A DNA stretch of 64,000 nucleotides from Rhabdochlamydiaceae bacterium (GCA_019745395.1 JAIETG010000027.1:62001-126000), one strand, 5' to 3'. Shown: positions 45,589-55,717, counted from the first letter of the stretch. The notes: a model not told the origin generated them from the sequence alone. Made by a program: numbers and translations.

Positions 45589-47157
45589 ATGTCTTCGCGC
45601 AAGGAGTTCAGCAAAACTAGGGCTTTTTTATGGCCCATATACCGGGATGAACTGTGTAAGTTTATTCCGATGCTCCTAATCTTTTTCTTGGTTGGACTCA
45701 ACTACACCCTGCTTCGAATTACAAAAGACGCACTTGTCATTACTGCCCCAGCTTCCGGAGCCGAAGCTCTGCCCTTTATTAAAGTGTGGGCGATTGTTCC
45801 AATGGCCTTCCTTTTCACCTTTATCTTTACACGGGTCTCTAACAAAGTGTCCCGAGAGAAGGCTTTTTACAGCATGATGGCTATTTTCCTAGCTTTTTTT
45901 GCTCTCTTCACTTTTGTACTATATCCTTTGCAAGATTTTTTACATCCTCATGGGTTAGCAGACAAAATACAATCACACCTGCCTTTAGGATGCAAAGGCC
46001 TTGTTGCCATGCTCAGGAACTGGACCTTTACCGCTTATTACGTCATGTCTGAGATGTGGAGCACAATCATTATGACCGTGCTTGCATGGGGATTTGCCAA
46101 CGAAGTAACTTCCGTAAAGGACGCAAAAAGATTTTATGGACTTCTAGGACTCGGACTTAATCTATCTACTATTGCAGCAGGACTTGCCGCCTCCTATTTC
46201 TCCGATTACGTCTACAATCCAGCACTTCCGTTTGGAACTGACGCTTGGGGTCAATCTATTTCCTTTTTAAACTGTTTAATCATTGTAGCAGGCCTCGTTT
46301 GCATGGCTTGCTTTCGTTATATCCACTTGAAAAATGGAGGATATAACTCTGAAACCTATAAAACACACCACGCAGAAAACAAGATTAAAATGGGTATGCG
46401 AAAAAACTTTTCCTACCTTGCAAAATCCAAATACCTCATCTGTATTGCCGTCATAGTCGTTACATACAATATTGCTATCAATCTGATTGAAGTTGTATGG
46501 AAAGATCAAATCAAAGAACTCTATCCTAACCCAGCTGAATTTAGCGCCTACATGGGGCACGTACAGACCTGGATTGGAATTGTAGCTACACTTGTCAGTC
46601 TCTTTGTAGGAACAGTTATTCAAAAAATAAACTGGACAAAAAGCGCTCTCATCGCCCCGGTTACACTCCTAACAACAGGAATTGCATTCTTCTCATTCAT
46701 GCTGTTTAAAGATACAGGCCTTGCCGCCGTTACGGCACTCATTGGAACTACTCCGCTAGCCTTAGGCGTCTTTTTCGGATCAATGCAAAACTGCCTAGCT
46801 AGGGCCTCTAAATACACCTTCTTTGACGCAACTAAAGAAATGGCTTTTATTCCGCTTTCTAAAGAAAGCAAATTAAAAGGAAAAGCAGCTATCGATGGAG
46901 TAGGCTCTCGTCTAGGAAAATCTGGGGGATCTGTCGTTCATCAAGGACTTTTAGTCATCTTTGGAACAGTAGCCTCCAGCACGTCCATTGTCGCAGGAAT
47001 TCTCTTCCTAGTCATTGGCGGATGGATTATTGCTGTCAGATCTTTAGGAAAGCAATTTACTCAACTCGTAACACAACATCAAACTCTTACAGTTCCCGAG
47101 TCCGATTCCACTGTCCCACAAGAAGTATCTCAACGCCCCATAGAAACAGCGACGTAG
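45589..47157 (+). CDS. Nucleotide transporter of the ADP/ATP translocase (NTT/Npt) family
   Basis: A 522-residue inner-membrane protein with about twelve spans, of the NTT family found in chlamydiae, rickettsiae and plastids. The stretch LGLNYTLLRITKDALVIT (here VGLNYTLLRITKDALVIT), GAEALPFIKVWAIVP and KYTFFDATKEMAFIPLS are family signatures. Such carriers import host ATP in exchange for ADP, or other nucleotides in proton symport; length and residues suggest ATP/ADP exchange but paralogues differ and I cannot be certain. The C-terminal 30 residues are a Thr/Ser/Glu-rich tail. Confidence 0.95.
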   Translation: MSSRKEFSKTRAFLWPIYRDELCKFIPMLLIFFLVGLNYTLLRITKDALVITAPASGAEALPFIKVWAIVPMAFLFTFIFTRVSNKVSREKAFYSMMAIFLAFFALFTFVLYPLQDFLHPHGLADKIQSHLPLGCKGLVAMLRNWTFTAYYVMSEMWSTIIMTVLAWGFANEVTSVKDAKRFYGLLGLGLNLSTIAAGLAASYFSDYVYNPALPFGTDAWGQSISFLNCLIIVAGLVCMACFRYIHLKNGGYNSETYKTHHAENKIKMGMRKNFSYLAKSKYLICIAVIVVTYNIAINLIEVVWKDQIKELYPNPAEFSAYMGHVQTWIGIVATLVSLFVGTVIQKINWTKSALIAPVTLLTTGIAFFSFMLFKDTGLAAVTALIGTTPLALGVFFGSMQNCLARASKYTFFDATKEMAFIPLSKESKLKGKAAIDGVGSRLGKSGGSVVHQGLLVIFGTVASSTSIVAGILFLVIGGWIIAVRSLGKQFTQLVTQHQTLTVPESDSTVPQEVSQRPIETAT

Positions 47158-47160
47158 CAC

Positions 47161-47790
47161 ATGCCCGCTTCTTGGATCGAATTTTTATCTCTTCATGCTG
47201 GTAGCGCTCATTGGTTTATATTCTTTGGGCTTTTACTCGCAGGGTGCAACATCCCCATCAGCATCGATGTTTTAGTCATCATCGCCGCGCTATTTTCTGC
47301 AAAGTTCATTCCAGAACACACCACACTTTTATATTGCTTTCTTCTCTCAGGATGCTTGTTATCAGCCTGGATCTCTTACATCCTAGGCAGAACAATAGGA
47401 ATAAAGCTAGCCCGTATGAAATGGTTTCGCATTATTCTTTCAGAGCAAAAAGTAGAAAAATTACGATCTTTTTATAAAAAATACGGGGTGTGGGCATTTG
47501 TCGTTGGAAGATTCATCCCATTTGGAGTGAGGAACTGTCTTTTCCTATCTAGTGGCCTCAGCAAAATGCCTTTTTTACGATTTGCCTGGCAAGATTTCTT
47601 AGCCTGCTTCATCTGGGTTACCACTTCCTTTTTTTTATTTCATCACGTAGGACAAAACTTCGAGGTCATTTGGCATTACGTCAAGACCTTCAACCTATTC
47701 TTGTTCCTGATTTTCGCTGTGGCTGTAATTAGCGTGATTTGGTATAAACGTACCAAGAGCCTAAGAGACACTAAAATAGAAAGACGCTAG
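47161..47790 (+). CDS. DedA-family membrane protein
   Basis: A 209-residue inner-membrane protein with about five spans. The segment GVWAFVVGRFIPFGVRNCLFLSSGLSKM carries the conserved F/G-x-R-x-x-P motif of DedA/SNARE-associated proteins, which act in undecaprenyl phosphate or phospholipid flipping. It starts three bases after the translocase stop and is followed by the phosphatidyltransferase gene. Confidence 0.85.
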   Translation: MPASWIEFLSLHAGSAHWFIFFGLLLAGCNIPISIDVLVIIAALFSAKFIPEHTTLLYCFLLSGCLLSAWISYILGRTIGIKLARMKWFRIILSEQKVEKLRSFYKKYGVWAFVVGRFIPFGVRNCLFLSSGLSKMPFLRFAWQDFLACFIWVTTSFFLFHHVGQNFEVIWHYVKTFNLFLFLIFAVAVISVIWYKRTKSLRDTKIERR

Positions 47791-47821
47791 AATAACAACA
47801 CAACCAATATATTGCACAGAA

Positions 47822-48328
47822 ATGCTCAGTTTATCTAATACACTTTCTTTGCTTCGAGCACCCCTCGCTCTATTGCTATTAATCGATAACACTATCGTGC
47901 GGGTAATCGCTATTTTTTTAGCTATGTGCTCTGATTGTTTAGATGGATATCTTGCCAGAAAGCGACATACCGCCTCTCAATTGGGCGCCGTACTTGATCC
48001 CGCTATGGACAAATTTTTCGTCTATTTCGCTCTCATACTTTTTCTTTCCGAACACAAAATCTTGCTTTGGCAAGCATGCGCAATGATCTCTCGAGATTTT
48101 TTCCTTTGCCTCTTTGCTCTATATTTAAGCTGCTTTCATCGTTGGAAAAGCCACAAATACCGCTCAATACGATGGGGAAAAGTCAGTACGGCCCTACAGT
48201 TTCTTTCTTTAATGGCTCTTGCCGCTGGATTTCAAATTCCCAATTTTGTCTTTATCATATTTATCGGGACCGGAGTTTTAGCTTTTATTGAGCTTTTCCG
48301 AGTAAGAATGCCTTATCAGAATAAGTAA
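47822..48328 (+). CDS. CDP-alcohol phosphatidyltransferase (PgsA-like)
   Basis: A 168-residue membrane enzyme. The signature DCLDGYLARKRHTASQLG, continuing to AVLDPAMD, matches the D-x2-DG-x2-AR-x8-G-x3-D-x3-D motif exactly. It probably makes phosphatidylglycerol phosphate from CDP-diacylglycerol and glycerol-3-phosphate, as the Chlamydia gene in the same neighbourhood (CT496 pgsA). Alternatives are other phospholipid heads. It is somewhat shorter than E. coli PgsA. Confidence 0.87.
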   Translation: MLSLSNTLSLLRAPLALLLLIDNTIVRVIAIFLAMCSDCLDGYLARKRHTASQLGAVLDPAMDKFFVYFALILFLSEHKILLWQACAMISRDFFLCLFALYLSCFHRWKSHKYRSIRWGKVSTALQFLSLMALAAGFQIPNFVFIIFIGTGVLAFIELFRVRMPYQNK

Positions 48329-48427
48329 GGGTTTTTAGCCTCCCCCGAGCATTTTCCCCAACCCATCTCTAGTTCGTAGGAGTTCATGATCTACGAAACT
48401 ACAAAGTCACAACAAACTAGGGGGAGA

Positions 48428-48893
48428 GGAATTAGAGCGGTTTACACTCCTTTTAATATTAAATCTGACTCTTTCTTAGAAAGAAATCTTAGAAGTGTAC
48501 TTAGAAAAATTTTCCTATAAAGAAGCCGGCCCTCTCCTGCTGCTTTCAGTTTTTTACATAGAATTATCAATGGAGGAGGCGCCATCCCTCGTTAACATGC
48601 TCTGGAAACAAAATGAGTAGACATTCGTGAGGACTGGAAGACGCAGCGTTTTGTCACTGAACTCAAAATCCAACGAAAAGCATCCGATCTACCCAAAAGA
48701 TTAGAGCAGATCGTCGACTATATGGACAAATCAAAAACAACACCTTGTCATTTTTGACCGAGATCTTCACAAGAGGTGGGAAGAAAAAACCTGCAACAAT
48801 CAAGAAATTTTCCAAGGCTTAATGATAACGCTTGGCCCTTATAACATCCTCTATATTTCCTTATTAGCAAAATGGACCTGTGAAGTTGGGTAA
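48428..48893 (+). pseudogene. Decayed AAA-ATPase with C-terminal PD-(D/E)XK nuclease domain
   Basis: No long frame exists, but pieces in shifting frames read as one protein: GIRAVYTPFNIKSDSFLER, then LEKFSYKEAGPLLLL, then RIINGGGAIPR (another frame, ending in a stop), then VTELKIQRKASDLPKRLEQI, then QIVDYMDKSKTTPC, then LVIFDRDLHKRWEEKTC. Their order matches the C-terminal half of a common family of AAA-like ATPases with a restriction-nuclease-like tail, where the blocks YKEAGP, NGGG.I.REY, ELKI, EQ..DYMD and GHLVIFDR follow one another. At least three frameshifts and one internal stop have destroyed it. The N-terminal ATPase half is gone. The remnant runs into the 3' end of the mscS gene. 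Confidence 0.78.
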
Positions 48894-49843
48894 GAAAGAG
48901 AAACTTCAGATTTCTGGATTGCTGAATGAATCAGTTTTAACACCTGCTCTTTCACAAGGACATACTCTTCCGAATCTATTACCTTTGTATAAACATCTAC
49001 TACAATTTCTAGAGAATAGTCTGAGGTAGCATCCCAATACACCAAAATTGGCGCCATAGAATCGATAGCTGGACAGTCACGTAAAAGCTTACGAAGAATA
49101 TCCGTAAAAGAAAGGACGTGTGCGGCTTCATCATAAGCAACATGAAGCACTTCGTAAATCCTACGATGGGTCATTCTCGTGAGATTGATCACAGCCGCAC
49201 TAGAAAACAAGGCATTTGGAAAATATATGGGACGTTTATCTTTGTCTCGAATGGATGTAAAATACCATCCAATTTCTTCAACATCTCCTTCAAGCTGCCG
49301 GTCTGGAAGAAAAATCTTATCTCCCCTCGAAAATGGACGCGTAACTGCAAGCATTCCACCGCTAAGAAAATTCCCTAGAACATCTTTGGCTGCAAATCCA
49401 AGTGTTGCCGCACCTATACCCCCAAAGGCGAGCAAAGGAAGAACATCCACGTGAAAAATCTGAAGAGCGGAAAGAAAAAATAAAATCCAAAGAGCAATCG
49501 ACACCAGCTTGTGGATCATTTCTATCATAGCATAAGAAGACCATCGACCTTTAAAAAGTTCTTCTTTCCAACGATAAGACATCCAAAACAAACTAGAGAG
49601 AACACAGAAATTTTTCAAAGCAGAAGTCCATGCCCCTAGAAAAGAAAGAGGATAGTACAGATTCAAAAGAATCAAACTGTAATAAACGCCTAAAGAGAGA
49701 AGAAGTAGCTTTAAAGGAGCAAAAAACACTTTTTCTAAATTGATCTTTCCCAAAAATTCTTTCTTATGAAGACGAAGAGAAAGTTTACATCCCCAATACA
49801 CAATAAAAAGACCTGCGGCAATCAAAGAAAGCTTCCAAAACAT
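48851..49843 (-). CDS. MscS-family mechanosensitive ion channel
   Basis: A 330-residue inner-membrane protein with four N-terminal spans and the conserved pore helix LLAFGGIGAATLGFAAKDVLGNFLSGGMLAV, then the beta domain RPFSRGDKIFL and SIRDKDKRPIYFPNALF. It releases solutes under osmotic downshock. The ATG has AGGAG six bases upstream. The 3' end overlaps a pseudogene remnant on the other strand. Confidence 0.92.
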   Translation of the reverse strand: MFWKLSLIAAGLFIVYWGCKLSLRLHKKEFLGKINLEKVFFAPLKLLLLSLGVYYSLILLNLYYPLSFLGAWTSALKNFCVLSSLFWMSYRWKEELFKGRWSSYAMIEMIHKLVSIALWILFFLSALQIFHVDVLPLLAFGGIGAATLGFAAKDVLGNFLSGGMLAVTRPFSRGDKIFLPDRQLEGDVEEIGWYFTSIRDKDKRPIYFPNALFSSAAVINLTRMTHRRIYEVLHVAYDEAAHVLSFTDILRKLLRDCPAIDSMAPILVYWDATSDYSLEIVVDVYTKVIDSEEYVLVKEQVLKLIHSAIQKSEVSLSYPTSQVHFANKEI

Positions 49844-49973
49844 ACATCACTCCTATTTCCCTTAAAACTATACGAGATCCTTTTGCATAGTCAATGGAAG
49901 TTCTCTGTAGAGAAAAAAAAACATCTTCTTATAAGATCAAACTTATCCTATATAAAAGAACTATAAGGGGTTT

Positions 49974-51020
49974 ATGACGCTTCCAAGAGAACCAATTTTC
50001 AAATCTGCTCTTCGCAGCCTTTGCAACGCGCTTGCCGTTGTCATAGGAGTTTTTGCTGCGATTTTTTTGATAATGTTTACCTTATCAATTCTCTCACCTC
50101 CGGCATTGCTGCCTGAGAAGTGCGACGTTGCGATAGCTCCTGATGCTCAAGGAAAACAAGATCTTCTTCATTCTCACGCTCCTGCGATCTTGAGAATTGA
50201 TATCCGCGGAGTAATCGGTGTCGATGGTCTCACTACAGAAAAAATCCAAACCATTTTACTCGATTCTCGTGTTGATTTTTTAAAGAAAGACCGCGTTAAA
50301 GCTATATTTCTTTATGTAGACACCCCAGGTGGAGCTGCCGATGATGCCGCAGGCATTTATCAAGAGCTCATGAGCTACAAAGCAAAATACAAAACCCCGA
50401 TCTATGCATTTGTCGATGGACTTTGCGCATCAGGCGGAATGTATATTTGCGCTGCAGCAGATCAAATTTATACAACTTCTTCTAGTGTCATAGGATCTGT
50501 TGGCGTTCTTTTAGGGCCTTCTTTTAACTTTTCTGAAGTTATGGGCAAAGTGGGAGTTCAAGCTAAAACGATTACTCAGGGGAAAGACAAAGATATGCTC
50601 AGCCCTTTCAGACCCTGGAAAGAAGGGGAAGATGCTAGCTTAGTCAACATCACCAAAGCTCTTTATGATCAATTTGTCAATGTAGTAACTACAGGAAGAA
50701 AAGATCTAGATAAAGAAAAGCTGATCGAAGAGTATGGAGCGCAAGTCTATGATGCGGCTACAGCAAAAAAATTGGGATATACCGATGTTGATGATTCCAA
50801 CTATTTTCAAGCAATGCAAGCGCTTGTCGATGCAGCCAAAATAGATAAAGCAGAATATCAAGTTGTTCAGCTTTCTTTAGCAAAAACCTTTTTTGCAGAG
50901 CTTGCCAAAAACCATTTCTCTCTTCTATCAGGAAAAGTGCATCACACATTTCAAATTGGGACTTATATGAGTTCTGAACTCAGTGGAAAATTTTTATATC
51001 TCTACCAACCTTCCCAATAA
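49974..51020 (+). CDS. sohB: S49-family signal peptide peptidase SohB/SppA
   Basis: A 348-residue membrane-anchored serine peptidase. One N-terminal span (residues 20-42) precedes the S49 domain: LYVDTPGGAADDAAG, the nucleophile in VDGLCASGGMYICAAAD, and a lysine in the region that follows GSVGVLLG and QAKTITQGKDKD. It clears remnant signal peptides or misfolded membrane proteins. The gene order sohB-polA-coaE-rho agrees with Chlamydia (CT494-CT491). A strong terminator follows. Confidence 0.93.
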   Translation: MTLPREPIFKSALRSLCNALAVVIGVFAAIFLIMFTLSILSPPALLPEKCDVAIAPDAQGKQDLLHSHAPAILRIDIRGVIGVDGLTTEKIQTILLDSRVDFLKKDRVKAIFLYVDTPGGAADDAAGIYQELMSYKAKYKTPIYAFVDGLCASGGMYICAAADQIYTTSSSVIGSVGVLLGPSFNFSEVMGKVGVQAKTITQGKDKDMLSPFRPWKEGEDASLVNITKALYDQFVNVVTTGRKDLDKEKLIEEYGAQVYDAATAKKLGYTDVDDSNYFQAMQALVDAAKIDKAEYQVVQLSLAKTFFAELAKNHFSLLSGKVHHTFQIGTYMSSELSGKFLYLYQPSQ

Positions 51021-51029
51021 TAACCCTTT

Positions 51030-51055
51030 AACAAGGCCTCCTCCGAGGCCTTGTT
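51030..51055 (+). terminator. Rho-independent terminator after sohB
   Basis: An 11-bp stem AACAAGGCCTC (51030-51040) with GAGGCCTTGTT (51045-51055) and a four-base loop. The stem ends in TT rather than a long T-run. Confidence 0.83.
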
Positions 51056-51073
51056 ATTCACTACAATAAATTC

Positions 51074-53710
51074 ATGAAAAAAATCTTCGTTCTCGATGCC
51101 GTAAACTTCCTGTTTCGCTCCTACTATGCTATTGCTCCCATGACCAACTCGAAGGGAGAGTCTACTCATGCCCTCTATGGATTTATCCGATCCATCTTAA
51201 AAATTATTGCCACATTTTCTCCGGATTACGTAGTTGCTGTATTTGATGGTCCTGATAACAAAAAAAGCCGTACAGACCTATATAAAGAATACAAAAGTCA
51301 TCGCAAAGGAATGCCTGAAGACCTATTTCCTCAATGGGAAAAAGCGCTAAGTTTTTGTGAACTTGCAGGAATCCCTTTTCTTTCTGTCTCAGGAGTAGAA
51401 GCTGATGACGTGATAGGCAGCATTACCAACTGGGCTACTACTCAAGATTTAGAATGCTTCATCTGCACGAGTGATAAAGATTTATGTCAGCTGGTTTCCG
51501 AAAACGTCTTTGTAGTCCATGCGCATAAAGACAACCTTATTGTCGATTCTGATAAAGTACAGGAGCTCTTTGGCGTAACTCCTTCACAAATTGTAGATTA
51601 CTTAGCCTTGATAGGCGATACTTCGGATAACATTCCTGGAGTAGCGGGAATAGGCCCTAAAACAGCAACCTCGCTTCTACTAGAATATTCATCTTTGGAA
51701 GAAATCTTAAAAAATACAGACAAAATTTCTGGGAAAAAAGGAGAACTCCTCTCCAATGGCAAAGAAAGCGCTCTTCTTAGTAAAAAGCTCGCGGAGCTTG
51801 AGTTACAGGTACCAATACCAAAGGAACTCAGCTTTTACAAAAAATCAACCCCGCCTTTAGAATCACTTAAGCAGTTTTACCAAGAAAACCACTTTTCATC
51901 GCTGCTTAAAGAAGAAAAAAAAGAACCAACCTCTTCCAGTATCTCTTATACTATCGCCTCTTCTCTCGAGCTCTCAGAGCTATTAAATCTTCTTCTTCAG
52001 CAAAAAAGCATTTGCTTAGATACAGAGACTACCGATATTCATCCGATAAAAGCTTCTCTAGTAGGTGTTGGCCTTGGATTTAGCCCAGAAAAAACTTGGT
52101 ACATTCCTACAAATGGGGCTCTCTCCAAAAAAGAAGTAATCGATTTTTTACACAAGCTTCTTTCTGCTCCCGGCATTACTTTCTACGGGCACAACATCAA
52201 ATATGATCTACATATACTGTGTAACGAAGGATTACCACTTCCTACGCTTGATTTCGACACCATACTCGCTTCGTATTTACTGACCCCTCATATTTTAAAA
52301 CACAATCTCGATGCACTGAGTTTAGAAAGATTACAAAAAACCAAAATTCCTATTGAAGAGCTCATCGGCAAAGGAAAAAATCAAATTTCCATGATAGATG
52401 TAGAACCTACAAAAGTTGGCACATACTGCTGTGAGGATGTCGAATGCACCATCCGTTTGAAAAAGCTATTCTGGAAAGAACTTGAAGAAAAAAAACTACT
52501 CCCCCTTTTACAAGACATAGAACTTCCTTTGATAAAAGTTCTTTTTTCTATGGAAAGACACGGGATTTTTGTAGACAATGAAAAATTACATACGCTTTCT
52601 AAAAGTTTAGCTGAAAAAATCGCATCCCTAACAGAAAAAATTTATGCAATTGCAGAAGAAGAATTTAACATTGGCTCTCCAAAGCAACTCTCGACCATCC
52701 TCTTCGAAAAACTAAAACTCTCTCCGCCTAAAAAAACACAGACAGGATTTTCTACAGCAGCCGATGCCCTAGAGTCTTTAAAAGGAAAATCTCCCATCAT
52801 TCCTCTGATCTTAGAGTTTAGACAGCTAGAAAAACTACGATCTACTTATGTAGATTCTCTGCCTGCCGACATCAATCCAGCTACCGGCAGAATTCACTGC
52901 AATTTTAATCAGTCTGTAGCAGCTACCGGAAGACTTTCTTGCCAGGATCCCAACTTACAAAACATCCCCATTCGCAGTGAAGAGGGAAAAAAAATTCGGG
53001 AAGCTTTCCGCCCTCAAAATCCAGACTGGAAATATCTCTCAGCAGATTACTCCCAGATCGAACTGCGCCTTTTAGCGCACCTTAGTGAGGACCCCATTCT
53101 CATTCAAGCTTTCGAATCAGGAGAAGACGTCCATGCATATACAGCCTCCTTAATTTTCAACACCTCTCTGCAGGAGGTTATCCCCTCCATGAGACATAAA
53201 GCAAAAGCTGTTAATTTCGGGATTCTTTATGGCCAGCAAGCATTCGGACTTTCTCAAGAACTTGGTATCGACATAAAGGTAGCAGCGCATTTCATTGAAA
53301 CCTACTTTCAAAGATACAAGAAAGTAAAAGAATATCTTGAGTCCTGCAAAGAATCTGCACGTACGCAAGGCATAGTCTATACCATGACAGGAAGACAGCG
53401 CCCTCTTCCAGACATCCAAAGCAAAAATCCCATGCTAAGAGCTGCAGCAGAAAGACTTGCTATTAACACTCCCTTGCAAGGAAGCGCAGCAGATCTCATT
53501 AAAATTGCGATGATCCGCATTCAGGAACTTTGGCCTTTCAAAAAAAGTTTTTCCGTATTGCAAATTCATGACGAACTTCTCTTTGAATCCCCTGAAGAAG
53601 AGCTAGATACGCTTTCTTCTTTTGTAAAAAAACATATGGAGGAAGCGTTCTCCTTAAGGGTTCCCCTAGTAGTAGATATTTCCGTTGGAAGAAATTGGGG
53701 GGAGTGTTAG
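51074..53710 (+). CDS. polA: DNA polymerase I
   Basis: An 878-residue family A polymerase. The 5'-nuclease domain is at residues 1-270 (VFDGPDNKKSRTDLYKEYKSH, EADDVIGSI, GDTSDNIPGVAGIGPKTA). The 3'-5' exonuclease domain, about 300-480, seems active since DTETTDI, YGHNIKYDLH and YCCEDVECT keep the acidic residues. The polymerase domain has motif A DYSQIELRLLAHLSED, motif B RHKAKAVNFGILYG and motif C QIHDELLFE. It fills gaps in repair and Okazaki-fragment maturation. Its end overlaps the frame of coaE, whose likely start lies 2 bases after the stop. Confidence 0.97.
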   Translation: MKKIFVLDAVNFLFRSYYAIAPMTNSKGESTHALYGFIRSILKIIATFSPDYVVAVFDGPDNKKSRTDLYKEYKSHRKGMPEDLFPQWEKALSFCELAGIPFLSVSGVEADDVIGSITNWATTQDLECFICTSDKDLCQLVSENVFVVHAHKDNLIVDSDKVQELFGVTPSQIVDYLALIGDTSDNIPGVAGIGPKTATSLLLEYSSLEEILKNTDKISGKKGELLSNGKESALLSKKLAELELQVPIPKELSFYKKSTPPLESLKQFYQENHFSSLLKEEKKEPTSSSISYTIASSLELSELLNLLLQQKSICLDTETTDIHPIKASLVGVGLGFSPEKTWYIPTNGALSKKEVIDFLHKLLSAPGITFYGHNIKYDLHILCNEGLPLPTLDFDTILASYLLTPHILKHNLDALSLERLQKTKIPIEELIGKGKNQISMIDVEPTKVGTYCCEDVECTIRLKKLFWKELEEKKLLPLLQDIELPLIKVLFSMERHGIFVDNEKLHTLSKSLAEKIASLTEKIYAIAEEEFNIGSPKQLSTILFEKLKLSPPKKTQTGFSTAADALESLKGKSPIIPLILEFRQLEKLRSTYVDSLPADINPATGRIHCNFNQSVAATGRLSCQDPNLQNIPIRSEEGKKIREAFRPQNPDWKYLSADYSQIELRLLAHLSEDPILIQAFESGEDVHAYTASLIFNTSLQEVIPSMRHKAKAVNFGILYGQQAFGLSQELGIDIKVAAHFIETYFQRYKKVKEYLESCKESARTQGIVYTMTGRQRPLPDIQSKNPMLRAAAERLAINTPLQGSAADLIKIAMIRIQELWPFKKSFSVLQIHDELLFESPEEELDTLSSFVKKHMEEAFSLRVPLVVDISVGRNWGEC

Positions 53711-53712
53711 AA

Positions 53713-54309
53713 TTGAAGAAAATTGCAATAACAGGTGGAGTTTCCTCCGGCAAAAGTTCTGTGTGCCGCCTTCTCGCTAAACATGGCGTTTACGTGGTAG
53801 ATGCAGATAAAATCGTCCATGATCTTCTTTCCTCCGACTCCCAAATACGCGAAAAGGTGATCAATTTGCTTGGGTCAAGCATTTTGATAGATGGTCAAAT
53901 CGATAGAAAACGAGTAGCCGAAAAGGTATTCTCCCAATCAGAAACCCTCAAATCTTTAGAACTCATCCTACATCCTGCAGTATTTCATGAAATGGAATTG
54001 CAATATCAAAAAATAAAGGACAATCCAAAATATACACTTTTTGCAGCAGAAATCCCCCTACTATACGAAACAGAAAACGCTAAACTCTTTGATTCTGTAG
54101 TTGTTGTTCTTGCAGATCAAGAAGTATGCCGCAAAAGATTTATGGAAAATAATAAAGGATCAGGTCAAAGTTTTGATCAAAGAATGCAACGGCAGATGAA
54201 TCCCGCACAAAAAGCTGCAAAAGCACACTTTATGCTGATCAACGACGAAAACATAGAAGATTTAGAAAAACAAGTAATTCAACTTTTAACCAAAATACGT
54301 TCAAATTAA
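53713..54309 (+). CDS. coaE: Dephospho-CoA kinase
   Basis: A 198-residue P-loop kinase for the last step of CoA synthesis. The Walker A is AITGGVSSGKSSVCRLL, the base VDADKIVHDLL and the LILHPAVFHEM, FAAEIPLLYE motifs are typical. The likely start is the TTG at 53713, which follows GGGGGAG by about eight bases; the frame extends to 53695 inside polA with no better start. Chlamydial order polA-coaE-rho is kept. Confidence 0.92.
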   Translation: MKKIAITGGVSSGKSSVCRLLAKHGVYVVDADKIVHDLLSSDSQIREKVINLLGSSILIDGQIDRKRVAEKVFSQSETLKSLELILHPAVFHEMELQYQKIKDNPKYTLFAAEIPLLYETENAKLFDSVVVVLADQEVCRKRFMENNKGSGQSFDQRMQRQMNPAQKAAKAHFMLINDENIEDLEKQVIQLLTKIRSN

Positions 54310-54327
54310 ACCGGAGAACCCTTTGCA

Positions 54328-55665
54328 ATGACTCGAGACGATAAAACCCCATCTCTTCCAGATGCAGAACAGGAAACAGCTATGGCTACAGAAGCGAAAG
54401 CACCTGAATCGATTACGAAAATTGCCGATCTACAACGAATGAATGTCGATCAGCTCAATCATTTTGCAAAAAACATCGGGTTAACAAGCCTAGGAGCCCT
54501 CGCTAAATCTCAGATCGTTTTTGAGATTGTGAAAGCGCTTTCTGACAAAAAAACAGAAACCCTAGTCGGAGAAGGAGTATTAGAAGTCCTCCCCGATGGT
54601 TTCGGCTTTTTAAGATCTCCTAACTACAACTACCTTCCTTCTGCAGAAGACATTTATGTCTCTCCTGCACAAATCCGCCGATTCGATTTGAAAAAAGGGG
54701 ATACTGTTTACGGAACCATCCGATCTCCTAAAGAAAAAGAAAAATACTTTGCCATGCTCAAGGTAGAAAGAATCAACGGCTATACTCCAGAAAAAGCTCG
54801 CGAAAGAATTCTTTTTGAGAACCTAACTCCTCTACATCCCAATAAGCGCCTTGTCATGGAGACGCAAAAAGAGAACTTAACAACCCGAGTACTTGATTTA
54901 GCAGCTCCTATCGGAAAAGGCCAGCGTGCGATTATCGTAGCACCTCCTCGTACGGGGAAAACAGTCATTTTGCAAAACATCGCCAATGCGATTGCGCAAA
55001 ACAACCCTGATGTGGTTTTGATTGTACTCTTAATCGATGAGAGACCGGAAGAAGTAACGGACATGATCCGTAGTATTAAAGGAGAAGTAATCTCCTCTAC
55101 GTTTGATGAACCTCCAGAAAGACACGTGCAAATTGCGGAGATGGCCATTGAAAAGGCTCGCCGCCTAGTCGAATATCATTATGACGTTGTTATTTTACTC
55201 GACTCGCTCACAAGGCTTGCTAGAGCATACAATACAGTTCAACCCCACTCTGGAAAGATCCTTTCAGGAGGCGTTGACGCTAACGCTTTACACAAACCGA
55301 AAAGAATCTTTGGAGCAGCTCGTAATCTTGAAGAAGGCGGATCTTTAACGATCATAGCAACTGCATTGATCGACACAGGTTCTAGAATGGACGAGGTTAT
55401 TTTCGAAGAGTTTAAAGGAACCGGTAACATGGAACTGGTCCTAGATCGTAAACTCGCAGATCGACGCATCTATCCAGCTATTGACCTTGTCAAGAGTGGT
55501 ACAAGAAAAGAAGATCTTCTTTACCATAAAGAAGAACTAGAAAAAGTATACATTCTGCGCCAAGCATTAGCAGACCTTACTTCCCTAGATGCAATGAACC
55601 TTCTCACTCAACGTCTCAAAAAGACGGGTAGTAACGTTGAATTCTTGCTATCTATGAAAGAATAA
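54328..55665 (+). CDS. rho: Transcription termination factor Rho
   Basis: A 445-residue hexameric RNA helicase. The N-terminal RNA-binding domain reads [20 protein letters not shown] and [16 protein letters not shown]; the ATPase has Walker [24 protein letters not shown] and the Q-loop region [11 protein letters not shown], with [18 protein letters not shown] at the end. The first 35 residues are an acidic extension. It ends with a strong terminator that is also shared with the next gene on the other strand. Confidence 0.97.
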   Translation: MTRDDKTPSLPDAEQETAMATEAKAPESITKIADLQRMNVDQLNHFAKNIGLTSLGALAKSQIVFEIVKALSDKKTETLVGEGVLEVLPDGFGFLRSPNYNYLPSAEDIYVSPAQIRRFDLKKGDTVYGTIRSPKEKEKYFAMLKVERINGYTPEKARERILFENLTPLHPNKRLVMETQKENLTTRVLDLAAPIGKGQRAIIVAPPRTGKTVILQNIANAIAQNNPDVVLIVLLIDERPEEVTDMIRSIKGEVISSTFDEPPERHVQIAEMAIEKARRLVEYHYDVVILLDSLTRLARAYNTVQPHSGKILSGGVDANALHKPKRIFGAARNLEEGGSLTIIATALIDTGSRMDEVIFEEFKGTGNMELVLDRKLADRRIYPAIDLVKSGTRKEDLLYHKEELEKVYILRQALADLTSLDAMNLLTQRLKKTGSNVEFLLSMKE

Positions 55666-55677
55666 GTTTTCCTTCTT

Positions 55678-55712
55678 TTCTAAAAGGGCAGGCAATTCCT
55701 GCCCTTTTAGAA
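55678..55712. terminator. Bidirectional terminator between rho and the sulfotransferase-like gene
   Basis: A 15-bp stem with core AAAAGGGCAGG and CCTGCCCTTTT (55678-55692 with 55698-55712) and a five-base loop. A- and T-tracts flank the GC core on both sides, so it can work for both convergent genes. Confidence 0.9.
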
Positions 55713-55717
55713 ATTCA

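Noticed and set aside
48329-48427. An imperfect hairpin (48370-48379 with 48391-48401) after the phosphatidyltransferase gene
   Set aside because: One arm has a bulge, and there is no T-run, so I do not call it a terminator.
54780-55148. A 122-residue minus-strand frame inside rho
   Set aside because: It lies wholly opposite a highly conserved part of rho and reads as a shadow.
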